The notes under the pieces are model-generated. The model did no database searches and was not told the DNA's origin. It saw only the letters and a program-made list of their open reading frames with translations. The position numbers and the translations under genes are program-made. A DNA stretch of 64,000 nt from Azolla pinnata (taxonomy: Eukaryota > Streptophyta > Polypodiopsida > Salviniales > Salviniaceae), in NCBI GenBank assembly GCA_037176905.1, contig JBBBWG010022223.1, positions 1 through 64,000 of the forward strand, written 5' to 3'. Within the stretch, counting starts at the first letter, position 1. Each line of letters begins with the position of its first letter. This document shows, in pieces, positions 35,495-46,540 of the stretch.

Positions 35495-38400
35495 TCACTC
35501 CGTGGTATGTGAGGTGCCATTACCATCCTCATGGTGGTGATGGTGGTGGTGCTGCTGGCTGTGATGCTGCTGCTCTTCATGCGGATTCACCGTTGCATCT
35601 TCGCATCTACCATTTTCTGCTGGCGTCAACGATGGTGGGCCAGGTGACATCTGACTCTCATCTGTTGAAGTAACATCATCCACTCTTGGAGACCCTTTGC
35701 TGCGAGGAAGCAGCGATACTGGCGAGATGGGCCCAATTGGATGATCAAACTTACATATAGGCCCGAATTTACAGATGCCATTTTTGAGGTAGAATGTACA
35801 TTGTGGCATACCCTGTTAAACGGAAGAAAAAAAACACAGAGGGTATTATCAATCCTAAAATCAGCCTTACAGAACTGAATCAGCCTTTCAAACCCACTAA
35901 CAGAAACTCCCTCCCACAAAACAATATGTATAAGAAACCTTTAATTATGTCTTTATTACCGGGCGAAGGGGTAGACCCATCGGACTCATCGAAGCAGGTA
36001 ACGAGGGTATCGTTATGTCCTTTGGATGATGATACTTGCAATTTGCGCCAAATTTGCACAGCCCTGTTTTCATGTAGAAGTGGCAATCTGGTTGCCCTGG
36101 TCTCTGAGGTAATGCGATAGAATCCTCCAGATTTGACTTCCATCCCCCATTCGCTTGCACACCATTGCCGTATTCCATTTGTTGTCCATCTGATGTCACA
36201 TGGTTGCTTGGACTCTGAAATAATGGCAGTAATAAAATTAAGAAATTCAAAGTAGGAAGTCATGGGGCACAGGCTTGGTTCTATATCCAAATGAAACTCA
36301 AAAGATCTTTCTGCCCCGTGCGAAGAAGATACATCAAGGCTTGATTATTACAATATAGGTTCATATTCAGCTTTGAATGACTTCAACATGTCCAAAACCA
36401 GAGGTGTCCAAATGGGGCAGAAAACAAGTCATAAGAAAATGAATATGAATTTCAAGTATATGCATTCTCTAGATATCTCCCAAGTTACACGCATTCTCAA
36501 ACCAGCATGCCCTATTTCACAAGCATATTAAGAGATTTACTCGATTTATTCAAATACTGCCTATAAACAAGATGCAAGATTTTATCTTACATACAGATGT
36601 CCAACCAACATGTCAAAATGCATGTAAAAAACAATGCCAGGGTGAATACATGAAAGTGCAGGTGAAGCATGAAAAATTTGATGCATGCAAAAAAATGCGT
36701 ATGACAAAATTGAAGTATCCATAAAATCTCCAACCAGTCTACCTCAATGAGATGCAAGTGACGCACTTCAAACTCTACACTCAAAGCAAGCATCTAAAAG
36801 CATCTAAATATAAATGATGCTTCAATCATTGTAAAAACAGGGTATCCAAAGGAAAATGCACGTGAAGCGCAACAATTTTAGCAAAACAATTCCGCATCTG
36901 AACCCAAATCATGTCTTGATAGGTGTAGAACCAGGGTGTCCAAAAGAAAATGCACGTGGAATGCTCTCGTCTCATATACTAGAACAATACATTTAACACT
37001 TAGGTCCAAATGTGAGTGCATTTGAAGACATTTAATATGATCTGCTCTATGCACATGTTTCTACATATTTCTTGCAGGTATGCCACGAATGAGGATGCAT
37101 TTCAAGCACCCGAAATAACGCATTTAAATCAAGCAATGAACTCCAGATGTTTCTACATATTTCTGGTCAGTATGTCCATGTGAGAAGACATTTCAAGGAC
37201 CCCAGCTTGATCCATTTCACGGAGAAGTAGTCCAATTTGTGAAAATGAGGATGCATATGTAACACATTCACCCAATCCATTCAAAGAATGCACATGAACA
37301 CAGTGCGAGAGGTTCATAGGCAGTGGTAATGCTTACTTGATATGAATTCCAACCCGGCATTGGAATGTTTTGTGGAGAAGCATACACATGCATGTAAGGA
37401 GAGGGCGCAGGGAATCCCGAAGCAGCCAAGTAGGAAGGCCGTACCATCGACCATGATGGTATTGGTATGGGAGACACAAGTGCACCATTTGAATAGAGAG
37501 GAGAAAGTGATGGAAATATCGTTCCGATCCCAGCTGGTTCAGGATGATGAAACTTGCATGATGTGCCAAATTTGCATGTCCCTGTTCGCAGATAATAAAC
37601 ACATTCCTTTTCCCCCTGTCCAATGACAAAGCAAAACAGAACACACCAAGTAAAGAAAAAAAAATGTTAAAATTTTCACATATCAGTACAACAAGACTAA
37701 AATGGTTTTTACATCTGATTGCAACCTAAGTTCTTTGAAGTGTCACGATGCTTTGATTAATCGGAAACAAGTAGAAACTACACAGTCACGAACCAGTCTT
37801 ATGGGTAAACCCAGGTAATTGAGCTGTGGAGGTCCTCCTCGTCCCCCTTTCATTTGGGGATGGTGATATTTACATTGAGCCCCGAATTTACATGTTCCTG
37901 TCTTAAGGTAGAACTGCACATGATATATAAACAAGGCATTGATTATGGAAAGAGAAAAATAAACATGGTGTATAAACATGGGGAGAGTCTGTGGACAGAA
38001 TCTCAAACTCAAAAGGCTCGTTTTTGGTTGTGTGCCTTGTCAGACATGGCAGTGAATCATTGGACAGACCACGTACAACAGAGAAGACATTACAATGGCA
38101 AAAGAGAGAGGCATGTTGATGTCATATTAACTTTGGATGACATTAGACAGTTGCAGCTACATAGAGATCAAACCAAAGAAACAAATGCATCTTTAAATTC
38201 CTTGCCGAAGCATACCGCATCGAGCTTAAACACACCGTGCAGTCTCCTTGATTCATGCTAGATAGACTAAGTAAGGCACGCAGGAAACAAGCATCTCAGC
38301 CATTAACTGTATCTTCATCGAGAGCATAGATTCAGAAAACAAATGCAAAGAACGTGGGAAAAACAAGAAATAATCCATTGACATGTTTTTTTTTGCCCAC

Positions 38401-39846
38401 ATGGACGATGGCAAGCATTCCCAGCACAACTATTTTAAGCATGGTTCCAAAACGTGAAATCTCAAATCAACGACATCCGACGGTGAATCGGTGGGTGGGT
38501 GTGAAACTTAAATCCATCATGCAAAAAGGCTCAACAAATGCAGGCTCTGCCGTTAAAAGCCTGTACAATGAGAAGAAAAGGGGAAAGAGAAACAGGGCAG
38601 GATTAGATCATCGGCGAACGAACGAGGTCAGATCGGATAGCATGGAGTAGAGCAGAGCAGAAATCGCATCGGGTAAACAAAGTCGGGAGGGAGATCAGGT
38701 CTAGATCATGTTTTACTACAGATTACATTAGCTAGAACAAAAACTAGATCATGTTTTACTACAGATTACATTAGCTAGAACAAAAACTAGATCACGTTTT
38801 ACTACAGATTACATTAGCTAGGACAGAAAACAGCGAAGCGAGCATCGAGGCGTAAAAGATTGTTTGAAGGAAGTGAAAGGTTCAAAGAAGATAGAGCTCG
38901 GGATGTGTACCTGGCATTCAGGCTGACCGATCCTCTCTGGAAGCTCCGATTTTTGCAGGCCGTATGGAGACAATTGCTGCCCAAGACAAAGGGGGGGGGG
39001 GAAAAAAGATCAGCAAAAACCGGAAAAAGATCAGCAAAAACCAGAACAAGAAGCTCGGGATTCGGTTTCTTGATGCCCAACATGAGCATTTTCTGAGCTC
39101 GAGGCGGAGGCAGATCCAGCTAGAATCCAGGGAGCCACAGAGAAGGCAACAATGGCATGCATCTCCATGTGGGAGAGAACAAGAAGCGCGAGAAGCACGG
39201 GCAAGAGAGGCATGCAAGATTAGCAGAAGAGCCCAGAAAAAAAAAGCAAGCAAGACGGAAGAAGCAGAAGAAGAGCCTTCCACAGCAGATGCAGAGGGGA
39301 GAGGGGGGTGAAGAAGCAAGAAGAAAAACAAGGGCAAACCATGGATTGATCTGGAAGCGAAGCAGGGGGAGGCAAGAAGATACATGCATCGATCCTCAGG
39401 CAGCAGAAGGCATGCATTTCCCAGCAAACTGCAAAGATATTGGAATGGAATGGAGCAAGGGCAGGGATGCATGCATTGCACATGAAGCAGACAAGATCGA
39501 TTCCCTCGCCCCCCCCCTCTCTTTCTTCAAATCTTTGCTCGCTTGCTCTTGCTTGCAAATCGATTCGATGGGCGATTTCGCTTACCAAGCTGCTGCTGGT
39601 GCCGCTACTGCTGTTGTTGTTGGTCTCCACAATCTGCTGCCTCTGATCGAGCAGCAATCCGGGGTGATTGAATCGGCAGTTGGATCCGAATCTGCAGGTT
39701 CCGGTGCGGAGGAAGAAGGCGCAGTCGCGGTGCCCGGGGCGCTCTGGGAGGATGTTGATGATGAGGGGAGAATCGTTAGCAGAAGCAAGGGGAGAAGTGG
39801 TAGATGATGCAGCAGGGGCAGACGAATCCATAGCCAAAAGCTTCAT
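35495..39846 (-). CDS. Five-finger CCCH zinc finger protein (ZFN1-like)
   Basis: Six minus-strand exons: 39586-39846, 38911-38976, 37794-37913, 37337-37615, 35960-36214 and 35495-35812. All junctions are phase 0 and close to 432 codons plus stop. The ATG at 39846 gives [10 protein letters not shown]; an in-frame ATG at 39831 is an alternative. Five C-x8-C-x5-C-x3-H fingers: [40 protein letters not shown] (split by intron 2), [40 protein letters not shown] and [20 protein letters not shown]. Linkers such as [23 protein letters not shown] and GLPLRP match Arabidopsis ZFN1-3, which are about this length. Such proteins bind RNA or DNA. The tail is Gln/His-rich, with a run of seven His encoded by a CAC/CAT microsatellite. 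Introns 2 and 4 contain tandem repeats. Confidence 0.93.
36390..37270. repeat. Degenerate repeat in CCCH intron 4
   Basis: Intron 4 (36215-37336) holds many diverged copies of a segment around 'gtccaaa.gaaaatgcacgtgaa' or 'gaggatgcatttcaag', spaced very roughly 70-80 bases. Clear examples start near 36405, 36845, 36937, 37010, 37090, 37165 and 37245. The period is irregular and copies are strongly diverged. No coding content. Confidence 0.5.
38700..38830. repeat. 43-bp tandem repeat, three copies, in CCCH intron 2
   Basis: The unit 'tagatcatgttttactacag' plus 'attacattagctagaac' and 'aaaaac' occurs three times in a row. It is nearly perfect, with differences only in the third copy. The array lies inside intron 2 (37914-38910) of the CCCH gene. 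It is young compared with the other intronic repeats of the window. Confidence 0.9.
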
Positions 39847-40570
39847 GTAAGCTTCGAGAGGGGAGATTGCGGCGAGGGAATGATGAGCCTGATCAGAAGC
39901 AGGGGAAGATGCCCTGCCCTCCTTCCTTCCCTCCTTCCCTCCTTCCCTCCTTCCCTCCTTCCTTCCTTGCTTCCTTGCTTCCTTGCTTCCTTGTGATGAT
40001 GATGATGACGACGATGATGATGATGATGATGATGGGCGCTCTGCCCCCTCGAATCCTTGAGGGAGATGCTCCGCTTCTTTGAATCTGATGGGCGATGGCG
40101 GCGATGGGCGGAGGCGATTGGAGAGAGGTGAGGGGGGGGGGGGGGATACGGCGATGCTGCTATGCCTCTGGCTCTCGTCCGGATGGCGATGGAGATGGAC
40201 CGATGGATCGATTCGATTCGATACCGATATCGATCGTCGAGATGACGAGGAGGATGCTCTCCTCCTCTGCTGCTGCTTCTGCTCCTGCTGTTTCTGCTTC
40301 TGCTGCTGTATGAAGATCGGGCTATGGCGATGAAGTATTTGCAGAGGGAGAGAGAGAGCTTGACTGAATTGAAAAGGGAGGCGATGGAAGGGAAGAAGAA
40401 GAAGGAGGAGGAGGAGAAGGGAAGAAGAAGAAGAAGAAGAAGAAGGAAATGAAAAGCAAAGACGAAGACGGAAGAAGAAGAAGAAGAAGAAGAAGAGAGA
40501 GAAACGTCGTAGAGAGAGGAGAGAAGAGAGAGAAAGAGACCCCCTCGTACTACATATTACTACTATATTA
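39847..40570 (-). promoter_or_regulatory. Upstream region and probable 5' leader of the CCCH gene
   Basis: Directly upstream of the ATG on the minus strand. It contains a CCTT/CCCT microsatellite (about 39916-39991), a GAT/GAC run (about 39993-40033), a 14-base G run (40132-40145), a CTG-rich stretch and long GA/GAA runs (40340-40545). No TATA box stands out. Plus-strand frames here are products of these repeats. Confidence 0.4.
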
Positions 40571-40573
40571 GCC

Positions 40574-40610
<37 letters not shown>

Positions 40611-40790
40611 CTTATTTTTATTACTATTATTATTCTTATTAGTATTCTTATTCTTATTAATATTAATTATTATTAGTATTGATATTAATCTTACTCTTAT
40701 TATTATTAGCCTGATTAGTATTACTATTAGTTTTATTATTATTATGATGATTAATCTTATTAGTACTCTTCTTCTTCTTCTTGTTATTGA
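40571..40790. repeat. ATT/TTA microsatellite tract
   Basis: A long imperfect (ATT)n tract with interspersed CTT and AGT variants (pure part about 40577-40608), ending in a CTT run near 40768-40780. It separates the CCCH upstream region from the MITE-like copy. Confidence 0.85.
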
Positions 40791-40884
40791 GTGATTATTC
40801 CCTTCCGGTGATGATTAGTTGCTTGCTTAAGCGCTGATTGTTTTGCTTGATATTCAGTTGGGTGATGATTCCTTGCCCACGGTT

Positions 40885-41325
40885 CTAGAAATTACCCCCC
40901 CCAATCGAAACATCTGACCGAATCGTAAGGTTTGTTGTGTTTTAACGAATCAACGCCGGATCTTTTAATCTTCCGCTGTGAACGGTATGGCGCCCGATTC
41001 GTTCAAAGCCGCTAGCCTGGCCTTTCCGTCCCTGACTTGCTTCCCGCCCGTTGATCCTCGTCGATTCCCTTGTCCGATCTTCGCTCACCGACAGGTAGTA
41101 ATTCCGAGGCCGATCTGACTAATGGTCGATCTCGTGGGAGCGATCGAGCGATCGAGGCGTTTGATCAACCAGCTCATCTGATGCTAATTGAACTCACGAT
41201 CCATGGATTTCTGGCATAAAATCGGATCGATTACGCGTTTGTCCGCTTTGTAAATTTCAAACTCGGCAGGCGTTAAAACGTAATTTATAATTCTTGTCGG
41301 GGGTTTGCTTGTACATTTTTTCCCT
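40885..41325. mobile_element. MITE-like element, copy 2 (GC-shifted)
   Basis: The right part (about 41267-41325) matches the right end of the element at 2077-2522: 'aggcgttaaaacgtaattta' then 'taattc', ending in 'tttttccct'. Internal blocks also match in order, including 'gctaattgaactca' and the 'tgatcc...tcgattc.cttgtccgat' region. The left end is more diverged (near 'agaaattacc'). Total length is almost the same, 441 versus 446 bp. Many A/T positions of copy 1 are G/C here. No coding capacity. Confidence 0.6.
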
Positions 41326-42249
41326 ATTGTAAATTCTTGTTGTTATTATTATGTTTAGTAATTTCTTCTTCAATGTTTTTTTTTCTCTTATTTCCCCCTG
41401 TTTTCTTCCTGCCCATTTTCCATTGAGTTCTTTGCATTTTTCTGCTAGTTTCTATAGTGGTTTTTTTGGGGGGTTTCAATTGAGTTTCCAACAAAAATGT
41501 GTTCCCAAAATTGCTGATTTCAATGGGGGGGGCTCAAAATTTAATCTAATCTAAAACTTTCCACCCTTGATTTAGATCAGTTCAATCCTCTCTAATTCAT
41601 CTAATTAACCCCATTGCCTTCTTCTGATCCATCCAATCCAAAGCGTCTCCAAAATTTAGTGATTTCTTTTTTGGCAGAAGAAGATTTCTACCATTTTTTT
41701 TCTAAAGGCTCTGTTTTTTTTTGTTTTCTAGAAGGCTGATTTGTTTCAATTTTCCCCCCCATTAAAAAAAAAAGGATTGTTTGTGCCATTGTTTCCTCCG
41801 GTTTTTGTTATTTATATTCTCAAGGCATTTCTTCACTACTTATTTATTTCTTCTGATTTCCAGTTTCCAATTTCCACATGAATTTCTTGTTTCTTCCACG
41901 CTTACTGATTTATTAATTGAGTCCTTGATTTTTTTTCTTTTTTTTTTTGCATGATTCAATCCTTTATTAGATAATATATTAGGTATAAACCAGTATTTAG
42001 TAGGGGCATAAACATTCCTCTTGTTTTTTCCCAATAAATATTCGAATTTTTTGTTCTAAGGATTGAAGCATATCTAGTTCTCCAATGTTTTTTTTCTGTT
42101 GTTTTTATTTTCTTTTAATATCTAGCTCTATGCTTTTTTTTTTCTTTTTTATTATAGTATCTAAGCGCTATGTACATTGATTTGTATGTACGTATGTAGA
42201 TAGCCGTATATATACAATGTATACTGTTTACTGGCTGTTCTTATCTGGA
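41326..42249. other. AT-rich intergenic, no gene
   Basis: T-rich sequence with many homopolymer runs of T and C. No gene, RNA or clear element was recognised. Confidence 0.4.
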
Positions 42250-42312
42250 GCCTTGACCTTGACCTTAGACTTGACTTTGACCTTGACCGTGACCTTGACT
42301 CTGACCTTGAGT
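42250..42312. repeat. TTGACC hexamer array (W-box-like)
   Basis: An imperfect tandem array of the hexamer TTGACC/TTGACT with CTGACC and GTGACC variants. It contains six TTGAC cores, each equal to the WRKY-binding W-box core TTGAC[C/T]. It may be only a microsatellite. No gene start lies close by: the nearest are the CCCH ATG 2.4 kb away and the tetraspanin ATG 7 kb away. Confidence 0.7.
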
Positions 42313-42536
42313 GATCAAACAGAAGGAATCTCATGCACTCGATTGATGCCGCGGAAACAATGAATTAAAACGATACCAGGGAGAGAGCGGAGGCTGACTT
42401 TCTTCAGCTTACGCTTTGCCAGATCCGTTCGATTGCCATTAGAGTGGCTTCTGATCAGGAAACTGGGCGTAGATGGATGTGAATGATCACAGGCCTGCCA
42501 CAAGAAGCATGCAATTGACTCACTGATTCAAATAAC

Positions 42537-42838
42537 TAACTAACTAACTAACTAACTAACTGAACTCATCTGTTCCGATCGACGATCCAAGGCGATCACG
42601 GTATAGAGTCTTTGCACCATCAGGACAAGGTCTCCGGGAGTAAATGTCGTGTAATGCACTGCAGTAATGCAAGTGAGATCTACGCATAACTTCTCTCGCT
42701 CAGCTCTCAGTATCCTCTCAGTTGCTCGGCCTCCAGCTTGCTTCATCGACACCTCTGTAAGAGCTCACTTCAGCTTCAAGTTTTCTTCTTCTTCTTCTTC
42801 TTCTTCTTCTTCTTCTTCTTCTTCTTCTTCTTCTTCTC
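42537..42838. repeat. TAAC and CTT microsatellites
   Basis: A TAAC tetranucleotide run (about 42535-42560) and a long CTT run of about 19 units (about 42780-42836). The sequence between them has no recognised gene. Confidence 0.85.
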
Positions 42839-45150
42839 CACTATAGATTGATTGGGACGCATTTAGGCACACAACTCAATCGACCACATGATCTTAACTC
42901 CGTCCATTTCAATCGACACCCCCACATATAATATTGATTCAAAAGAGCTGTCTTTCACCCCCACCAAACCTGCACACACATCCAATGTTTTAATAACGCC
43001 ATTAGAGAGAAAAGCAAAGGAAAAAAAGAAAAAGAAAGCTTGTTGGCAAAAGCGACAGCATGCACCTGGCTCTTCTATTGGATCGAATCGAAGCACGAGA
43101 AAGAAAAACAGTCACTAGCTTAAGCCCGCATCCATACATGTGATTATTCATTCGTTCGTTCATTCATCTGCGGTGGCCCCATGAGCATCCCCCGAATCTT
43201 GGCTGAATCTGGCGCCATCTTTGGAATCATCATCGTGCATTACGAAGAGGTTCCAGGCGGATCTCACCCCTGACTGGCGATTACCTGAGCCGATCGTGCG
43301 CTCTGTTGTGCGCCTTTCGAATCTAGTCTTGGCATAAATGGCTTGAAACGGGCGCGCTTAATCTTTTGTAATCACAGAACTAAAGAAGTGTATAGCGAGC
43401 GGAAACGACGGGTTGTTTTGTAGTTGTTAAGAGAAAATTGATATTGCGGACGTTGGAATTTGAATCGTGCACAAGTGTAAATTTCTCAAGAATGTGTGCT
43501 AGGAGGTCTTGGGCCCATTGGCCCATTTTGCGCTTCGACCAACTTTAGGGAGTGTCTGTAGAAACAGTAATAGGGATCTTGTCTGGATCCAATCTTTACC
43601 GCTATCTGTTTTATCCTGCCAAAATTTCATCTTCTTGTTCTTTAAAGTTTATGAGCACATGTACCTACATCGTATAGATAGGAAACAATCTTATCACTTG
43701 GGCGCTCGTCCTCGCAAGTTATAAGCTAAATTATTGTGTGATTGTGTAACATGAATCAAAATATATTGAGTAGAAAATGAGGATTCGTCAAATTTCGTAA
43801 ACATATTGAGTAGAATCGGATGGATGTGATTAGAACATCCGAAATCAAGTTTCACCCAAGTTATATGGTCTGCGTTTATATTCTCATACAAGAGAGTGTG
43901 TGAAAATACTCACCCCTCTTACAAATCCTAATTTTTAAAACCTAATCCGCTGTGTATACAAAAGTGCATCTCAAACCAATAATGATTGGTACGTTTTTAG
44001 ACAGATAACACTTGGCATGCTTGTGAGACAGTGTTACACATGTCGACTTGTAGTATCTTATGTCCCTGTATCTCATGTGCTTAAGTTCCTTGTGGTCCTT
44101 GTACTTGGGAGTCGGGACGCACACATTTGCACATCTTAGCCAACTGGTCATTTTGTGTGTTCGGTCCTCTTGACACCCTTCATCATTCAGAATTTTCAAT
44201 TATATCCCTACAAGTGTTTTAAATTACTCGGTGGACTTTTTAACAATTTTGCTATCTACCCTTTTGCATGCTATAAATATTATTTTATGTAGTCAAACAA
44301 ACAAGTCAATGTGAACGGACACTTTCTCTGGAGCTAGGGCATTACTTCTCTATTGTCACTACCGCTGTCAGAGTTGTTGCCCACCCGCTTATTGCTTACT
44401 TCTCTATTGCTGTCAAACTGCTCTTCTTCTTGGGTTGTTACTTCTTCTTCCTTCCAAGAGTTGGACCTCGTTGCCGTCAACATGTTCTCGGTTGACATCG
44501 CTCTTGAAGGAGATGTGCTCAAATGCATTAGTACAAGAATTGCTTGTTTCAAGGGCTTCCTCTGATTTTTAGGGTTTCCTTTGTAATGTCTACTTAACTT
44601 CAAGGCTTATAGTTATTCTTGACGATTACGATAGAGAAAAACAGGGAAGATCTTGATGGGGTAGGTACCTAAAGCTTGGGCCATCAGGATTTTTCGTTGA
44701 GAAAGCTTAGGCTCTAATAAAAGAGAATATTATGGTGTATCATTGTCAAAAAATAATGTAAGACTAAAGCTTGTGGAATATAAAATAATTTTGTTTCTTA
44801 TGAGAATAAATTGTGTGTATCATGGTATAATTCGATTTCAACATTCACTTTTTAAGGTAATTTTTGTGGATTATGATATAGTTTGATCTCTACATATGTC
44901 ATTGGACTGGGATGGTTAGATTGTTGTGTTCAAAATTAAAGGTAGGTGATAATTTTCGTTATCACATTATAGAATTTGTGGAATTTAAGATGTGATAAGA
45001 TATTAAAAAATGTTTTATTGAACCTTTGTTATAATTCCTACTCTCATGTCTTTGTAAAAGATTTATCGGAACAGTTTGAGAAGACTTTAGAGAAACGACA
45101 AACGTTTATTTACACGTAGAATGTAATGCCTTGTTTTCCTCAAACTTAAG
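42839..45150. other. Gene-poor intergenic sequence
   Basis: About 2.3 kb without a recognisable gene. Short frames exist (for example 43509-43724 plus strand and 43942-44199 and 44334-44603 minus strand) but lack domains, splice partners and conserved motifs. The base composition is AT-rich and similar to the LINE relic that follows, so older transposon debris is likely but cannot be shown. Confidence 0.35.
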
Positions 45151-45169
45151 AAAGTCTGAAGTGGTCCTT

Positions 45170-46300
45170 TGTACCTCTATGTTTAACAGAATATCAATGG
45201 TGTGAGGGTTTCACAATTGTGTGGGTCCTTATCAATGGTGTAAATAAAGTGAAACTCATTGAGCATGTTTAATGGTCTCAGTATCACCACAATATGGACA
45301 TCCCCGTCCATGCACACAACTAAGAACTAATCGACACTACTCAATAATCATTCACTACAAAAGGGTAATCTTACGTTCTTGTTTACGAGCCCACAAATGT
45401 TTCCAAAACAAGTAAGGAAACAAGTAGGCAACCTTGTTGCACCCTAAACCTGGCTGCTTCAAGCTCCTTCCATCTAACATGCGCAAACATATTTCTTCAA
45501 AATTTTACCGAAATATAGTTGAAAAATTGAAGCACCTTACCACTATCATTTCCTGGAAATTGCCAAAATACCCCTAAAGGATCTCATCGAAGAAGAGATA
45601 ATGGTCGTTTCTCATATACCCATAAGTCCCATTGATTATTAATTGTTGTATAATTAGGGTCCATTTTCCATTGCACTCCATCCCAACCCAATACTCTAAC
45701 CCTTTAGTATATTGCAACAACAGGTCTTCCACCACAACTGGCAGCATATGACTTGCATCATCCACATCATAGGACCTTCAACTATCTTATGCGAAATATC
45801 CACATATTGCTAACAATATCTAAAATTTTGAGAAAAAACCCCACCACATTGAGCAGGCTGATGACATTGGTGGCGCAGAGATAAAAGACATTACCGCTTG
45901 TATTTGATGGAGTATTATTCCACCACCATGGATCCTTACCAGCTAGCTCTTTTGTTTTTCCATGGACAAATTTGAAAAAGCTTGCCAAGTTCCAATAGTA
46001 TGTGCAGGTCCATTACACATTTTCCCCAAGCCAAACGGATGCGTGCTCCAAGTTGGTGCTTAGATGAAAGCTTGTCGAAGGATGGGTTCCAGATTATGTT
46101 GAGTGCAAAAAAATCCTCTTTTGTGACAGACAAATGATACGATGTTTGGGGAACATAATCAAGATCAAATCTTATTCTTTGTATTTCCTTTGTTTAAGAC
46201 AGTCTTTCCTTCTCTCTTCTCCTTATCAATCTACAAAACACCAGGTGGGGTAGCTAGATCGTTCTAAGCCTCATGACCCCCTCCCCCCTCATTGTTGGCC
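45170..46300 (-). mobile_element. LINE-type relic (C-terminal part of the polymerase ORF)
   Basis: Minus-strand fragments in family order. Near 46020-46110 a frame reads IIWNPSFDKL, then HQLGARIRLAWGK, as in the segment before the zinc-knuckle-like end of plant LINE ORF2 proteins. At about 45257-45315 it reads GCPYCGDTETIKHA, the C-x2-C...H zf-RVT-type motif. FWKHLWARKQE-like sequence lies about 100 bases off, near 45380-45430. Several frames are needed and stops are common, so it is long dead. The polymerase core is not visible here. The ends are approximate. Confidence 0.5.
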
Positions 46301-46449
46301 CAAGACCAAGCTATCAAAACATCAGTGATCTTACCCTGAGTGATTTGATAACTTAATAAGTTAAGGATAATTCTAGCATTAAAAGTTTGTATGAAGTAAA
46401 AAATTACATGGAGAGTATCAAAATATAAATCACTTTAATATATAAAATC

Positions 46450-46540
46450 ACAAAAGATCAAGAAAATATTACAAAAGATCAAGAAAATATTACAAAAGAT
46501 CAAGAAAATATCACAAAAGATCAAGAAAATATCACAAAAA
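46450..46540. repeat. 21-bp tandem repeat, four copies
   Basis: The unit 'acaaaagatcaagaaaatat' plus one base is repeated at about 46450, 46471, 46492 and 46513, nearly perfectly. It is followed by an A-rich remnant. Confidence 0.88.

Noticed and set aside
34917-35498. Minus-strand frame of 193 codons with poly-Ile/Asn and Lys-rich runs
   Set aside because: Low-complexity sequence beyond the CCCH stop codon, probably its 3' untranslated region.
38918-39807. Long frames on both strands inside CCCH intron 1 and exon 1
   Set aside because: The conserved zinc-finger frame explains the exon; the others are antisense or intronic and low-complexity.
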